DNA of 64,000 nt, taken from the NCBI RefSeq assembly GCF_023554105.1, contig NZ_JAMJWE010000002.1, forward strand, positions 62,001-126,000. The letters run 5' to 3'. The first letter of the stretch is position 1, and each line of letters begins with the position of its first letter. The DNA comes from Brucella sp. 21LCYQ03. GTDB taxonomy: Bacteria > Pseudomonadota > Alphaproteobacteria > Rhizobiales > Rhizobiaceae. Shown here piece by piece: positions 36,573 to 45,129 of this stretch. The notes beneath the pieces are model-generated. The model was given only the letters and a program-made list of their open reading frames with translations, did not search any database and had not been told where the DNA came from. The position numbers were made by a program, and so were the translations under genes.

Positions 36573-37607
36573 TTACTGCGTCAGGTCCATCACGACGCGG
36601 CCTTCAATCTGGCCTGCGCGCATTTCATCAAAGATCGCATTGATATTATCGATCTTGTCGGTGCGGATCGTCGCCTTGACCTTACCATCTGCAGCGAAAT
36701 CAATCGACTCCTGCAAATCAAGACGCGTGCCCACAATAGAGCCGCGCACGGTGACGCCGTTAAGCACCATATTGAAAATCGATAGCGGAAATTCACCGGC
36801 TGGCAAGCCGTTCAGTGCAATCGTACCACCGCGAGCTGCCATGCCGATTGCCTGTTCAAAAGCCTTTGGTGACACAGCCGTCACCAGCACGCCCTGCGCG
36901 CCGCCATCGGTTTCTTTTTTGATATAGGCTGCCGGATCGTTGTGCGTCTTGGCATTAACGGTAACAGTCGCGCCCAGCTTGCGGGCAAGATCAAGCTTCT
37001 TATCGTCAATATCGACAGCAGCAACATTGAGCCCCATGGCCTTCGCATATTGCACCGCCATATGGCCAAGACCGCCAATACCAGAAATCACCACCCAATC
37101 GCCGGGCTTGGTATCCGTGACTTTGAGGCCCTTATAGACCGTAACACCGGCGCAGAGGATTGGGGCGATTTCGTTGAATGCGATGTTCTTTGGCAGATGG
37201 CCGACGAAATTTGGATCTGCAACAACATAGTCAGCAAAGCCACCATTGACCGAATAGCCGGTGTTCTGCTGCTCTTCGCAAAGCGTTTCCCAGCCGCCAA
37301 GACAATGCACGCAATGGCCGCAAGCCGTGTAAAGCCACGGAATACCGACGCGATCGCCTTCCTTCACATGCTTGACGCCACGACCGACCGCCGAGACAAA
37401 ACCAACGCCTTCATGACCCGGAATAAACGGCGGATTTGGCTTTACCGGCCAATCGCCTTCGGCAGCATGAAGATCGGTGTGGCACACACCAGATGCCTGA
37501 ATTGCCACCTGAATCTGACCATCGCCCGGTACCGGAATTGGTACTTCGTCAATGGTCAGTGGTTTGCCGAATTCGCGAACCACGGCAGCTTTCATTGTCT
37601 TAGCCAT
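36573..37607 (-). CDS. Zinc-dependent alcohol dehydrogenase (AdhP/AdhA type)
   Basis: A 344-residue medium-chain dehydrogenase. Catalytic zinc ligands are in [15 protein letters not shown] and GHEGVG, the structural zinc loop has four cysteines ([18 protein letters not shown]), and the NAD site is [19 protein letters not shown]. It oxidises ethanol and other short primary alcohols or works in reverse. It lies downstream of the aldehyde dehydrogenase gene, so the pair takes alcohol to acid. The ATG of [10 protein letters not shown] has AAGGA upstream. Confidence 0.94.
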   Translation of the reverse strand: MAKTMKAAVVREFGKPLTIDEVPIPVPGDGQIQVAIQASGVCHTDLHAAEGDWPVKPNPPFIPGHEGVGFVSAVGRGVKHVKEGDRVGIPWLYTACGHCVHCLGGWETLCEEQQNTGYSVNGGFADYVVADPNFVGHLPKNIAFNEIAPILCAGVTVYKGLKVTDTKPGDWVVISGIGGLGHMAVQYAKAMGLNVAAVDIDDKKLDLARKLGATVTVNAKTHNDPAAYIKKETDGGAQGVLVTAVSPKAFEQAIGMAARGGTIALNGLPAGEFPLSIFNMVLNGVTVRGSIVGTRLDLQESIDFAADGKVKATIRTDKIDNINAIFDEMRAGQIEGRVVMDLTQ

Positions 37608-37630
37608 TACGAAAACATCCTTCTGTTTTA

Positions 37631-37680
37631 TCACGCACTTTGCCCTGAAAACCGCTTTGCTTTTTCGGACGTGCTGTAAT
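37631..37680. repeat. Dispersed palindromic intergenic repeat, copy 6
   Basis: ACGCACTTTG...TGAAAACCGCTTTGCTTTTTCGGACGTGCTG, a diverged copy, just upstream of adh. Beyond it, the gap up to 37800 has two more short inverted repeats: GGCAGG/CCTGCC (37691-37710) and TTTCCT/AGGAAA (37721-37735). Confidence 0.6.
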
Positions 37681-37800
37681 GGGCCGGATTGGCAGGCACA
37701 AAGTCCTGCCGACCCGACCCTTTCCTGGGAGGAAACAGTGGGGGAGCGACTTCATAATGTGTTCTGTGAAGCCGCACTGAACCAGTGAAGTTACGAAGGC

Positions 37801-37832
37801 AGCATCCCGCAGCATCTCTGCGGCGGGATGCT
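37801..37832. terminator. Hairpin after the aldehyde dehydrogenase gene
   Basis: AGCATCCCGC / GCGGGATGCT, a perfect 10-bp stem with an inner CGCAG/CTGCG pairing, 9 bp after the ald stop. There is no clear U-run on the minus strand, so it may attenuate and not end transcription into adh. Confidence 0.6.
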
Positions 37833-37840
37833 TTCATTGT

Positions 37841-39358
37841 TTAGAAGAAGCCGAGCTTCTTCGGGCTGTAGCTCACCAACATGTTCTTGGTCTGCTGATA
37901 ATGATCCAGCATCTTGAGGTGGTTTTCGCGACCGATACCCGACTGCTTATAGCCACCGAATGCCGCATGAGCCGGATAGGCGTGGTAGCAGTTGGTCCAG
38001 ACACGACCGGCCTGAATGGCGCGACCAAAGCGATAGGCGCGTGTGCCGTCACGCGTCCAGACACCAGCACCAAGACCATAAAGCGTGTCATTGGCAATCG
38101 CGAGCGCTTCAGCATCGTCCTTGAACGTCGTGACCGAAACAACAGGACCGAAGATTTCCTCCTGGAAAATCCGCATCTTGTTGGTGCCCTTGAACACGGT
38201 CGGCTTAACGTAATAGCCGCCTGCCAGATCACCAGCCAGTTCATTGCGGCCGCCGCCGGTCAGCACTTCCGCACCTTCCTGCTTGCCGATGTCGATATAG
38301 CTCAGGATCTTTTCGAGCTGTTCGCTGGAGGCCTGCGCACCAATCATGGTTGCCGGATCAAGCGGATCACCCTGAACAATGGCCTCAACACGCTTCAATG
38401 CCCGTTCCATGAACTTGTCGTAGATCTTTTCATGGATCAGCGCGCGGCTTGGGCAGGTACAGACTTCGCCCTGATTGAGCGCGAACATCACAAAGCCTTC
38501 GATTGCCTTGTCGAAGTAATCATCATCTTCAGCGGTTACGTCCGAGAAGAAGATGTTTGGCGACTTGCCGCCCAGTTCCAGTGTCACCGGAATAAGGTTC
38601 TGGCTGGCATATTGCATGATGAGACGACCGGTTGTCGTTTCACCTGTAAACGCGATCTTGGCAATGCGCGGGCTTGATGCCAGCGGCTTGCCTGCTTCAA
38701 GACCAAAACCATTCACCACATTGAGCACGCCTGCCGGCAGAAGATCACCGATCACTTCCATCAGAACGAGGATCGAAGCTGGCGTCTGTTCGGCAGGCTT
38801 CAGCACCACGCAGTTACCCGCAGCAAGTGCTGGCGCAAGCTTCCACACAGCCATCAGCAGCGGGAAGTTCCACGGAATAATCTGGCCGACAACGCCGAGC
38901 GGTTCATGGAAGTGATAAGCAACCGTATCGTGATCGATTTCGGAAATGCCGCCTTCCTGCGCACGGATCGCACCAGCAAAATAGCGGAAGTGATCGATTG
39001 CCAGCGGCAAATCGGCATGGGTGGTTTCGCGGATCGGCTTGCCATTGTCCCATGTTTCAGCTGCTGCCAGCTTTGGCAGATTCGCTTCAATGCGGTCGGC
39101 GATCTTATTCAGGATTACAGCGCGTTCAGCCGGGCTTGTTTTGCCCCAGGCTTCTTTGGCTGCGTGTGCTGCATCAAGGGCTGCTTCGATATCAGCCGCT
39201 TCAGAACGAGCGACTTCGCAAAGCACCTGACCATTGACCGGCGATGTGTTTTCAAAATAGCGGCCCGACTTGGGTTCTACCCATTTGCCGCCGATGAAGT
39301 TGCCATAACGTTTGGCAAACTCCGGCTTTACCGAGCGATGAAATTCAACCTTGTTCAT
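37841..39358 (-). CDS. NAD-dependent aldehyde dehydrogenase (acetaldehyde type)
   Basis: A 505-residue aldehyde dehydrogenase. The NAD loop is FTGETTTGR, the general base Glu is in LELGGKSPN and the catalytic Cys in [13 protein letters not shown], the double-Cys form seen in acetaldehyde dehydrogenases such as AcoD/ExaC. The ATG follows GGGAGGAC. It is downstream of an AcoR-like regulator gene and upstream of adh and DUF779, the usual set for ethanol or acetoin-derived acetaldehyde oxidation. A TGTGTC-N10-GACACA site lies about 105 bp upstream. Confidence 0.94.
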   Translation of the reverse strand: MNKVEFHRSVKPEFAKRYGNFIGGKWVEPKSGRYFENTSPVNGQVLCEVARSEAADIEAALDAAHAAKEAWGKTSPAERAVILNKIADRIEANLPKLAAAETWDNGKPIRETTHADLPLAIDHFRYFAGAIRAQEGGISEIDHDTVAYHFHEPLGVVGQIIPWNFPLLMAVWKLAPALAAGNCVVLKPAEQTPASILVLMEVIGDLLPAGVLNVVNGFGLEAGKPLASSPRIAKIAFTGETTTGRLIMQYASQNLIPVTLELGGKSPNIFFSDVTAEDDDYFDKAIEGFVMFALNQGEVCTCPSRALIHEKIYDKFMERALKRVEAIVQGDPLDPATMIGAQASSEQLEKILSYIDIGKQEGAEVLTGGGRNELAGDLAGGYYVKPTVFKGTNKMRIFQEEIFGPVVSVTTFKDDAEALAIANDTLYGLGAGVWTRDGTRAYRFGRAIQAGRVWTNCYHAYPAHAAFGGYKQSGIGRENHLKMLDHYQQTKNMLVSYSPKKLGFF

Positions 39359-39461
39359 TATAGTCCTCCCAAAATTCAACGCCGCTCCTACGGCGTTTCA
39401 GACACAATGTGGCGCGGCTCTTGGGAGGAGTCATCCAGCATTGGATAATATGCAGTATCAA

Positions 39462-39483
39462 TGTGTCTCAATAATGCGACACA
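39462..39483. promoter_or_regulatory. TGTGTC-N10-GACACA dyad upstream of the aldehyde dehydrogenase
   Basis: A perfect 6-bp dyad around 10 bp, containing TGT-N10-ACA, the general form of enhancer sites bound by Fis-type domains of NifA/AcoR-like proteins. A sigma70-like -10 TATTAT lies just downstream on the minus strand, with TTGAGA inside the dyad as possible -35. I see no TGGC-N8-GC sigma54 promoter. Confidence 0.6.
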
Positions 39484-39530
39484 ATTCAAAACCGAATCAA
39501 AAATAAAGAAATTTTTGTTTCGTCTTTTTA

Positions 39531-39582
39531 CAACGCATGTCTTTTTCCCAAAACCGGTTCCCACTTTTGGGAGACATGCTTA
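39531..39582. repeat. Dispersed palindromic intergenic repeat, copy 7
   Basis: AACGCATGTC...CCCAAAACCGG...CCACTTTTGGG...GACATGCTT. Its edge supplies the TAA stop codon of the AcoR-like gene at 39580-39582. Confidence 0.7.
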
Positions 39583-40548
39583 GTGTGTCCTTATGATTTT
39601 GAGGCGATTAAGCTTGCGATGAAGCGTTGCACGACTGATGCCAAGAAGCTTCGCCGCAGATGAAACATTGCCTTCCGCCCGTGCAATGGCGCGCAAAATA
39701 ACGCTACGTTCAGACTCCGCCATATCCTCACGCGGATCGGCATTCCAGCCAAGCAGGTCAGCAGCAGGCAGTGCGGTCGAAAGCGCTTCGTCCGTCAGAT
39801 CAAGCGAAAGCCGGGCTGCACGTGTGGCACCAATGACGAGATCATCCTTATCGACCGCGATCAATGCGCCGCCTGTTCTGTCTGCACTCGGCGCAAGCAC
39901 AATGCGCGCATCCGGGAAAGCCTGACGGAAATTCTCGGCCTCAATACGACGCGCCGCATCAATCACCGCAACAGAAATCAGCTGCACGAAAGCTTCTGTC
40001 AAATCGCTGCGGCAGGACGAAACATCAAGCGCCGCCATAATGCGTCCCTGATGGTCATGAATTGGCGCGACTGTGCAGGAAAGCCCGATATTTCGGGTGT
40101 GAAAGTGCTGGTCGCGATGGATGGTCAGCGCCCGCTGCTCGGCAATGCAAGTACCAATGCCATTGGTGCCTTCAACTGCTTCACTCCAGACGGCACCCGT
40201 CCATAGACCCCAATCGTAAAACGTATCGTCATCACCCGCAGCGCCGCGACGCTCGACCGGAACGCCTTCGCTATCTGCCAAAAGCACGCAGCAGCCAACG
40301 CCGCCAACAGCCATATAAAGCCGGTCCATACTGGCTTGTGCAATGCTGATAACGCGTTCCATAAGTTGACGCGCCGTGCGCAACTCATGATCGGAAAGCG
40401 TCTGAACGGAGCCTACCTCCGCAGGATCAAGGCCATAAAGCCGGGAAGACCGTCGCCACGAGGCGACAAGTGCAGAACGCGCTGCACCGCCCGTATCGAT
40501 TGCGGACTGAATACGCTCAGCATGAATCCTGTCTTGCGGTGCACCCAT
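39580..40548 (-). CDS. AcoR-like regulator lacking the AAA+ domain (GAF plus Fis-type HTH)
   Basis: A 322-residue protein. An N-terminal AcoR-like part (about 15-190, with GIGTCIAEQRALTIHRDQHFHTRNIGLSCTVAPIHDHQGRI) holds a GAF domain. The end (about 275-320, ILRAIARAEGNVSSAAKLLGISRATLHRKLNRL) is a Fis-family helix-turn-helix. The roughly 230-residue AAA+ sigma54-activation domain that AcoR has between these is absent, with no frameshift or remnant visible. It probably controls the aldehyde dehydrogenase gene downstream as a sigma70 regulator. The ATG follows TGGGAGGAAAAC. Confidence 0.85.
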   Translation of the reverse strand: MGAPQDRIHAERIQSAIDTGGAARSALVASWRRSSRLYGLDPAEVGSVQTLSDHELRTARQLMERVISIAQASMDRLYMAVGGVGCCVLLADSEGVPVERRGAAGDDDTFYDWGLWTGAVWSEAVEGTNGIGTCIAEQRALTIHRDQHFHTRNIGLSCTVAPIHDHQGRIMAALDVSSCRSDLTEAFVQLISVAVIDAARRIEAENFRQAFPDARIVLAPSADRTGGALIAVDKDDLVIGATRAARLSLDLTDEALSTALPAADLLGWNADPREDMAESERSVILRAIARAEGNVSSAAKLLGISRATLHRKLNRLKIIRTH

Positions 40549-40625
40549 GTTTTCCTCCCAGAAAGGCTGGAAACCGCCTAATGAGAGGATAATGACTTTT
40601 TATCGGACGGGTTGCAAGCGAACCG

Positions 40626-42137
40626 TTACACGACTTTGGCAGGTTCGACGAAAGTCTCAAGCGCTGCGACTTCCATCTCATTCATCCGCAGGCCAAGTTT
40701 GGTCCGGCGCCAGAGAATATCTTCTGCCGTATGCGCCCATTCATGCTCGATGAGATAGCGCACTTCCACCTCGTAAAGGTCGGCACCCAAATGTCGGCCA
40801 AGCTCGGCAAGCGACTTAGCGTTGCCAAGCAAAACCCTTGCACGTGTTCCGTAAAGCTTGAATAAGCGGCGGGCGTGGACATGCGAAAGGAAAGAATAAT
40901 CGGCTTTCAGCCTTTCCAATTCACGATCAAAAGCCGTCGCTTCGAAATCACCGCCCGGCAAAGACGCGGCATGGGTCCATGGCGCACCCTTTTTGCCTAA
41001 GTGATGCTCGATTTTTTCGAGCATATGTTCGGCCAGTCTGCGTGCTGTGGTCAGCTTGCCACCGAATACATTGATCAGCGGTGCTACGCCCTGCGGCGAA
41101 TCTTCTTTGAGCACATAATCACGCGTTGCTTCCTGCGCCTTGCTGGCACCATCATCATAAAGCGGACGCACGCCGGAATAAGTCCACACAATATCTTCAA
41201 TACGCACTGGCTCGCGGAAATATTCGCTTGCCGCAGCACAAAGATAATCGGTTTCCTTGTCGCTGATCGCAACCTTTGCCGGATCGCCCTTATAATCCTG
41301 ATCAGTCGTGCCGATCAGCGTGAAATCATCCTCATACGGGATTGCGAAGATGATACGCCCATCATTGTTCTGGAAGAAATAGGAGCGCGGATCGGAAAAC
41401 TTCTTGCGCACAACAATGTGACTGCCCTGTACCAGCCGCACATTGTGCAACTGACGGTCGCCTTCGACACCTTCCAGCACCTTGTCCGCCCATGGACCTG
41501 CAGCGTTGACCAGAAGGCGCGCGCGAAATTCTTCGCGCAGACCTGTATCAATGTTTTCCAGCGTCACCGTCCAGGCTTCATGGTCGCGGCGGGCCGAGAC
41601 AACCTTGGTGCGCGTGCGGATCATCGCACCGCGATCAGCGGCATCGCGCGCCGTCAGGGCAGTAAAACGCGCATCATCCACCCAGCAATCCGAATATTCG
41701 AAAGCCTTGGTGAAAAGCGGCTTGAGCGGTGCGGCGACCGGATCGGTACGCATATCGAGCGTGCGTGTTGCAGGCAGCATCTTGCGGCCACCCAGATGAT
41801 CATAAAGAAACAGGCCAAGGCGCAGCAGCCAAGCCGGGCGCACGCCGCCCTTATGAAAAGGCAGCACAAAACGCATCGGATGGATCAAATGCGGAGCATT
41901 AGCCCAGAGCACTTCACGTTCCATCAAAGCTTCGCGCACCAGACGAAATTCGTAATGCTCCAGATAGCGCAAACCGCCATGAATGAGCTTGGTGGCGCGT
42001 GATGAAGTGCCGCTCGCCAGATCATTCATCTCAGCAAGACCGACGGAAAAGCCGCGACCGACTGCGTCACGTGCAATGCCGCAGCCATTAATGCCGCCAC
42101 CGATTACGAAAATATCGAATATTTCATGCTGCGTCAT
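40626..42137 (-). CDS. glpD: Aerobic glycerol-3-phosphate dehydrogenase
   Basis: A 503-residue FAD enzyme that oxidises glycerol-3-phosphate to dihydroxyacetone phosphate at the membrane, passing electrons to quinone. The N-terminal DIFVIGGGINGCGIARDAVGRG is the FAD fold; ATKLIHGGLRYLEHYEFRLVREAL and the GGKLTTARRLAEHML segment are diagnostic. It is immediately downstream of glpR, separated by 81 bp carrying repeated ACGAA motifs that look like GlpR sites. Full length. Confidence 0.96.
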   Translation of the reverse strand: MTQHEIFDIFVIGGGINGCGIARDAVGRGFSVGLAEMNDLASGTSSRATKLIHGGLRYLEHYEFRLVREALMEREVLWANAPHLIHPMRFVLPFHKGGVRPAWLLRLGLFLYDHLGGRKMLPATRTLDMRTDPVAAPLKPLFTKAFEYSDCWVDDARFTALTARDAADRGAMIRTRTKVVSARRDHEAWTVTLENIDTGLREEFRARLLVNAAGPWADKVLEGVEGDRQLHNVRLVQGSHIVVRKKFSDPRSYFFQNNDGRIIFAIPYEDDFTLIGTTDQDYKGDPAKVAISDKETDYLCAAASEYFREPVRIEDIVWTYSGVRPLYDDGASKAQEATRDYVLKEDSPQGVAPLINVFGGKLTTARRLAEHMLEKIEHHLGKKGAPWTHAASLPGGDFEATAFDRELERLKADYSFLSHVHARRLFKLYGTRARVLLGNAKSLAELGRHLGADLYEVEVRYLIEHEWAHTAEDILWRRTKLGLRMNEMEVAALETFVEPAKVV

Positions 42138-42170
42138 GGTGAACCCTGAAGATCGTCTCCAACCACCAAA

Positions 42171-42217
42171 ACGAATATAATTTATTTAATACGAAAGCAA
42201 AACGAAAATGAAACGAA
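42171..42217. promoter_or_regulatory. Array of ACGAA motifs between glpR and glpD
   Basis: ACGAA occurs at 42171, 42191, 42202 and 42213, within AAAACGAA or AAACGAAA contexts and spaced 20, 11 and 11 bp, so on one face of the helix. GlpR-type repressors of E. coli bind TTCG/CGAA half-sites, so this is the likely glpD operator. Two TTCG motifs also lie upstream of glpR (43045-43056). Confidence 0.6.
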
Positions 42218-42218
42218 A

Positions 42219-43010
42219 CTACGATTCTTTCTCTTCGGCAGAGCTAAGCGGAGCTGTTTCAATCAACTCAACCTCATTCTCGCGGCATAAATCGCGCAAT
42301 TGCTGCGACGGACAGCGGTCAGTGATAAACGTATGCACCTGGGATATATGACCAAGGCGTACAGGTGCAGTACGTTCCAGCTTGGTTGAGTCGCTCACCA
42401 GAATGACGTGACGCGCATTGGCGATGATTGCCTGCGCGACTTTCACTTCGCGGAAATCAAAATCCAGCAGTGCGCCGTCCTCATCCATGGCTGATGCGCC
42501 GATGATTGCGTAATCCACCTTGAATTGGCGGATGAAATCCACTGCCGCTTCACCCACGATGCCGCCATCAGAAGCGCGCACCACGCCGCCAGCAATGACA
42601 ACCTCGATTTCAGGATAAACGCGCAGTGTATTGGCAACATTAATGTTGTTGGTGATGACCATCAGGTTGTTGTGGTCGATCAACGCATGACTGACGGCCT
42701 CGGTGGTCGTGCCGATATTGATAAACAGCGATGCTCCATCGGGAATCATTTCGGCTGCCGCACGCCCGATCAGTTCTTTCTCATGGGCTGCAATACGACG
42801 CCGCGCTTCATATTCCATATTCTCTACGCCCGACGGATAAAGCGCACCACCATGGATACGACGCAGCAAACGAGCCTTGCACAGATCATTGAGATCCTTG
42901 CGCACCGTCTGCGGCGTTACATCGAAAGCGACCGCCAGATCATCCACCAGAACCTGCCCCTGTCGGCGCGCGATATCCAAAATTGCATTATGACGAGGCG
43001 TAAGCTGCAT
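42219..43010 (-). CDS. glpR: DeoR family regulator, glycerol-3-phosphate repressor
   Basis: A 263-residue DeoR-type repressor. The N-terminal helix-turn-helix (LTPRHNAILDIARRQGQVLVDDLAVAFDVTPQTVRKDLNDLC) is followed by the sugar-phosphate-sensing domain (INIGTTTEAVSHAL, IIGASAMDEDGALLDFDFREV). It lies directly upstream of glpD and presumably represses it until glycerol-3-phosphate accumulates. The symbol rests on neighbour identity as well as family. Confidence 0.88.
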   Translation of the reverse strand: MQLTPRHNAILDIARRQGQVLVDDLAVAFDVTPQTVRKDLNDLCKARLLRRIHGGALYPSGVENMEYEARRRIAAHEKELIGRAAAEMIPDGASLFINIGTTTEAVSHALIDHNNLMVITNNINVANTLRVYPEIEVVIAGGVVRASDGGIVGEAAVDFIRQFKVDYAIIGASAMDEDGALLDFDFREVKVAQAIIANARHVILVSDSTKLERTAPVRLGHISQVHTFITDRCPSQQLRDLCRENEVELIETAPLSSAEEKES

Positions 43011-43193
43011 GGTGTTCCCGGTATGGAATTATTCTAACAAGTAATTCGTAATTTCGCTGTTTTGCAAAAGAAAGCAACCGCTTGATGACAAAACAGGCAG
43101 AAGCACTGCAACCCGACAGCAATTTTTATATCACTTTTCAAAACTCTTGGCTTTTCAGCATGCACTCGGTCCACGTTGCGCCTTCACTATAAT

Positions 43194-43219
43194 CCAAAGT
43201 CTCTAAACTTTGGTTTAGA
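43194..43219. promoter_or_regulatory. Two overlapping, mutually exclusive inverted repeats
   Basis: CCAAAGT-N6-ACTTTGG (43194-43213) and TCTAAAC-TTTG-GTTTAGA (43202-43219) share bases, so only one can fold at a time. They lie in the AT-rich 458-bp gap between glpR and the secreted-protein gene. I see no ORF in that gap. Confidence 0.5.
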
Positions 43220-43468
43220 AGCAAAACGAAGGTCATGATTTGCAGTTCAAAAATATCCAAACGATAGCGATAAAGATTAAGAATAATAAACCGCTTACAC
43301 ATTGTAGGTAAAAAATATCACAACATTTATATTCACAGTATCTAAATTTTACATATTATCTCAGTAATCCTTTTCACAAGCGAAGAGGAATAAATATAAT
43401 AAATGATAATGGCGCCTTTATCATAATAACGTCTCTAATAAAGAAAGTAAAAGTTAAAGGGGTTAGCT

Positions 43469-44140
43469 ATGTCTAAAATGGGTATCCTTTGCTTATCAGG
43501 CACACTTATTTTTTTCGCTGGCAGTGCGTTTGCTCAAGCTGTCAACGTAGACAACAACACAAATTCATCGTCGCAAGCGGGCGCCACAGCGATAGCGGTC
43601 GGTGGCGGTGGCAATTCGCCAGATAAAATCAAGACCACTGTTCCGGCCTTCGCGCCGGGGCTTGTCGCAGCAGGCGTCCACTCATGTGCGGGTTCAACGA
43701 GCGTTGGTGTGGGCGCAACAGGCTGGGGCTTAGGCTTCGGAAGCACCTATGAAATGCGCGAATGCAACCGCCGCGCCTATGCCGCAGCCCTTCTCGGCAT
43801 GGGGCAAAACAGGGCAGCACTCGATCTGATCTGTCTTAATAAGGAAGTCAGAGCTTCGCTGAATGCAACGGGCGTGGTCTGCCCGTCACAGGGACTTGCC
43901 ACCCGCGCTGCATCGCAACCGGTTCGGGCAAGAGCACCGCTTTTTGCGTCTGTTTCCAACGAAGAGCCTGCGGCAATTCCCGCAAGCACCAGGGCTTCAT
44001 CAAAAGTACCGAGCGGCAAACGCACATATTCCGCCAAAGCACTTGGCCTGAGTTCAGATCAATTACGAGCCAAGGGATGTGTTCTGCGCAATACGGCAAA
44101 CAAAGGACAAGCCTGGTACTGCTCGCGACCCCTAATGTAA
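43469..44140 (+). CDS. Secreted protein of unknown function
   Basis: A 223-residue protein with a clear signal peptide (MSKMGILCLSGTLIFFAGSAFA, cleavage before QAVNVD). The mature N-terminus is Asn/Ser/Ala-rich (VNVDNNTNSSSQAGATAIAVGGGGN). Next comes a compact part with paired cysteines (HSCAGSTSVGVGATGWGLGFGSTYEMRECNRRAYAAALL and LDLICLNKEV), and the C-terminus ends in a Cys-containing GCVLRNTANKGQAWYCSRPLM. AAAGGGG precedes the ATG. I do not recognise it. A surface, matrix or envelope role is likely; the Gly/Asn-rich part recalls biofilm-type proteins but has no curlin repeat. Confidence 0.8.
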   Translation: MSKMGILCLSGTLIFFAGSAFAQAVNVDNNTNSSSQAGATAIAVGGGGNSPDKIKTTVPAFAPGLVAAGVHSCAGSTSVGVGATGWGLGFGSTYEMRECNRRAYAAALLGMGQNRAALDLICLNKEVRASLNATGVVCPSQGLATRAASQPVRARAPLFASVSNEEPAAIPASTRASSKVPSGKRTYSAKALGLSSDQLRAKGCVLRNTANKGQAWYCSRPLM

Positions 44141-44262
44141 AAAACGAAAAGCTAAATCACACGCCGAAAAGTGTGAAACGCCTTTCTGAACAAGATGTGC
44201 ATGCAACCAAACAGCTCGAGTATTTCAAATCAATCAAAAGAAACTGGAAATGCTGAGCATCC

Positions 44263-44296
44263 TGCATCGGCCCGAAAGCCGCTTTGGGCCGATGCA
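44263..44296 (+). terminator. Long hairpin after the secreted-protein gene
   Basis: TGCATCGGCCC / GGGCCGATGCA with further AAAG/CTTT pairing inside gives about 16 paired bases, 123 bp after the stop. No T-run follows. The rest of the 318-bp gap has only a weak TCACAC/GTGTGA repeat (44157-44176). Confidence 0.6.
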
Positions 44297-44458
44297 CCTA
44301 ACCGATACAGCCTTCTACTCATGACCACGCGAAAAATGATTAGCGGGGTATATCGTCGGGATATGCTGACATGAGAGGGATCCGGAGCAGTACAAAATTA
44401 TGCAATTCAACAAACCTGCTCTGTCTCTTCTTTTTTATGAAACAAGAGGAGTTTCATC

Positions 44459-44857
44459 GTGAAAAAAATCATCATCGCATCCATCGCACTGCTTGCTGCA
44501 ACCGCTTTGCCAGCAGCAGCACAAACCGTTAACTGGAATGGTGCTTTTGGTGGCTCCAGCGGCGCAGGCTCTGCCGTCACCGGCGGATTTGCATTCGGCG
44601 CAGGCTCCACCGCAGCAGGACAGGCCGCCACTACCGGATGGGCTGAAGGCAAGGGCACTGTTCTTGGCATGGGTGGGAGAGCTGGCCATTTCGGTGCAAG
44701 TGGCGGCATTGGCTCCGGCTACTTCACTTCTGGTTCCGGCGGACAGACGGCTGCCATGGCACAATCGGGGACCGGATTTCTCGGCGGGAGTTCAGCAGGG
44801 ACTGCCTTTGGCACCACCTCCGGCGGATCGTCCGGCAGCATCAGCCTTCGGCCCTGA
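44459..44857 (+). CDS. Small glycine-rich secreted protein
   Basis: A 132-residue protein starting at GTG with CAAGAGGAG upstream. A signal peptide (KKIIIASIALLAATALPAAA, cut before QTVNWN) is followed by a low-complexity chain of Gly, Ser, Ala and Thr with recurring aromatic-Gly units (NWNGAFGG, GGFAFGAGS, SGYFTSGSGG). It has no cysteine in the mature part. The composition suggests an extracellular structural or aggregating protein. It lies between the other secreted protein and a CsgD-like regulator; a link to matrix formation is inference. No family recognised. Confidence 0.75.
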   Translation: MKKIIIASIALLAATALPAAAQTVNWNGAFGGSSGAGSAVTGGFAFGAGSTAAGQAATTGWAEGKGTVLGMGGRAGHFGASGGIGSGYFTSGSGGQTAAMAQSGTGFLGGSSAGTAFGTTSGGSSGSISLRP

Positions 44858-44972
44858 CTGGAGCGTTAGTGGTTATCTGTTAAGCGAAAGCAATCGCTCT
44901 AAAGGCTCGTCAGATAACTTCACAACGTTCAAAAGCAGCAAGAATCGACTTCAGTTCATGCTGTTTAGGAAC

Positions 44973-45038
44973 GAATGAGAGTCCCCTCAAAGGATACCCA
45001 CTCTCATTCTGTAGGGGCGGATGAAAATCTGCCCCTAC
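44973..45038. terminator. Two tandem hairpins after the glycine-rich protein gene
   Basis: GAATGAGAGT / ACTCTCATTC (44973-45009, 17-nt loop) is perfect, followed at once by GTAGGGGCGGAT / ATCTGCCCCTAC (45011-45038) closed by a GAAA tetraloop with one mismatch. They separate convergent genes. A bidirectional terminator or a small structured RNA are both possible. Confidence 0.55.
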
Positions 45039-45129
45039 ACTTATAAATTTAAATTGGATTGAAACCAGAAAACACCATCTGGCCATTCAGTCCGGCGCTT
45101 TCTGGCTCATGGTTTTCATATTCAGGTTT

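Noticed and set aside
41001..42002. 333-codon plus-strand ORF
   Set aside because: Antisense to glpD, low-complexity mirror translation.
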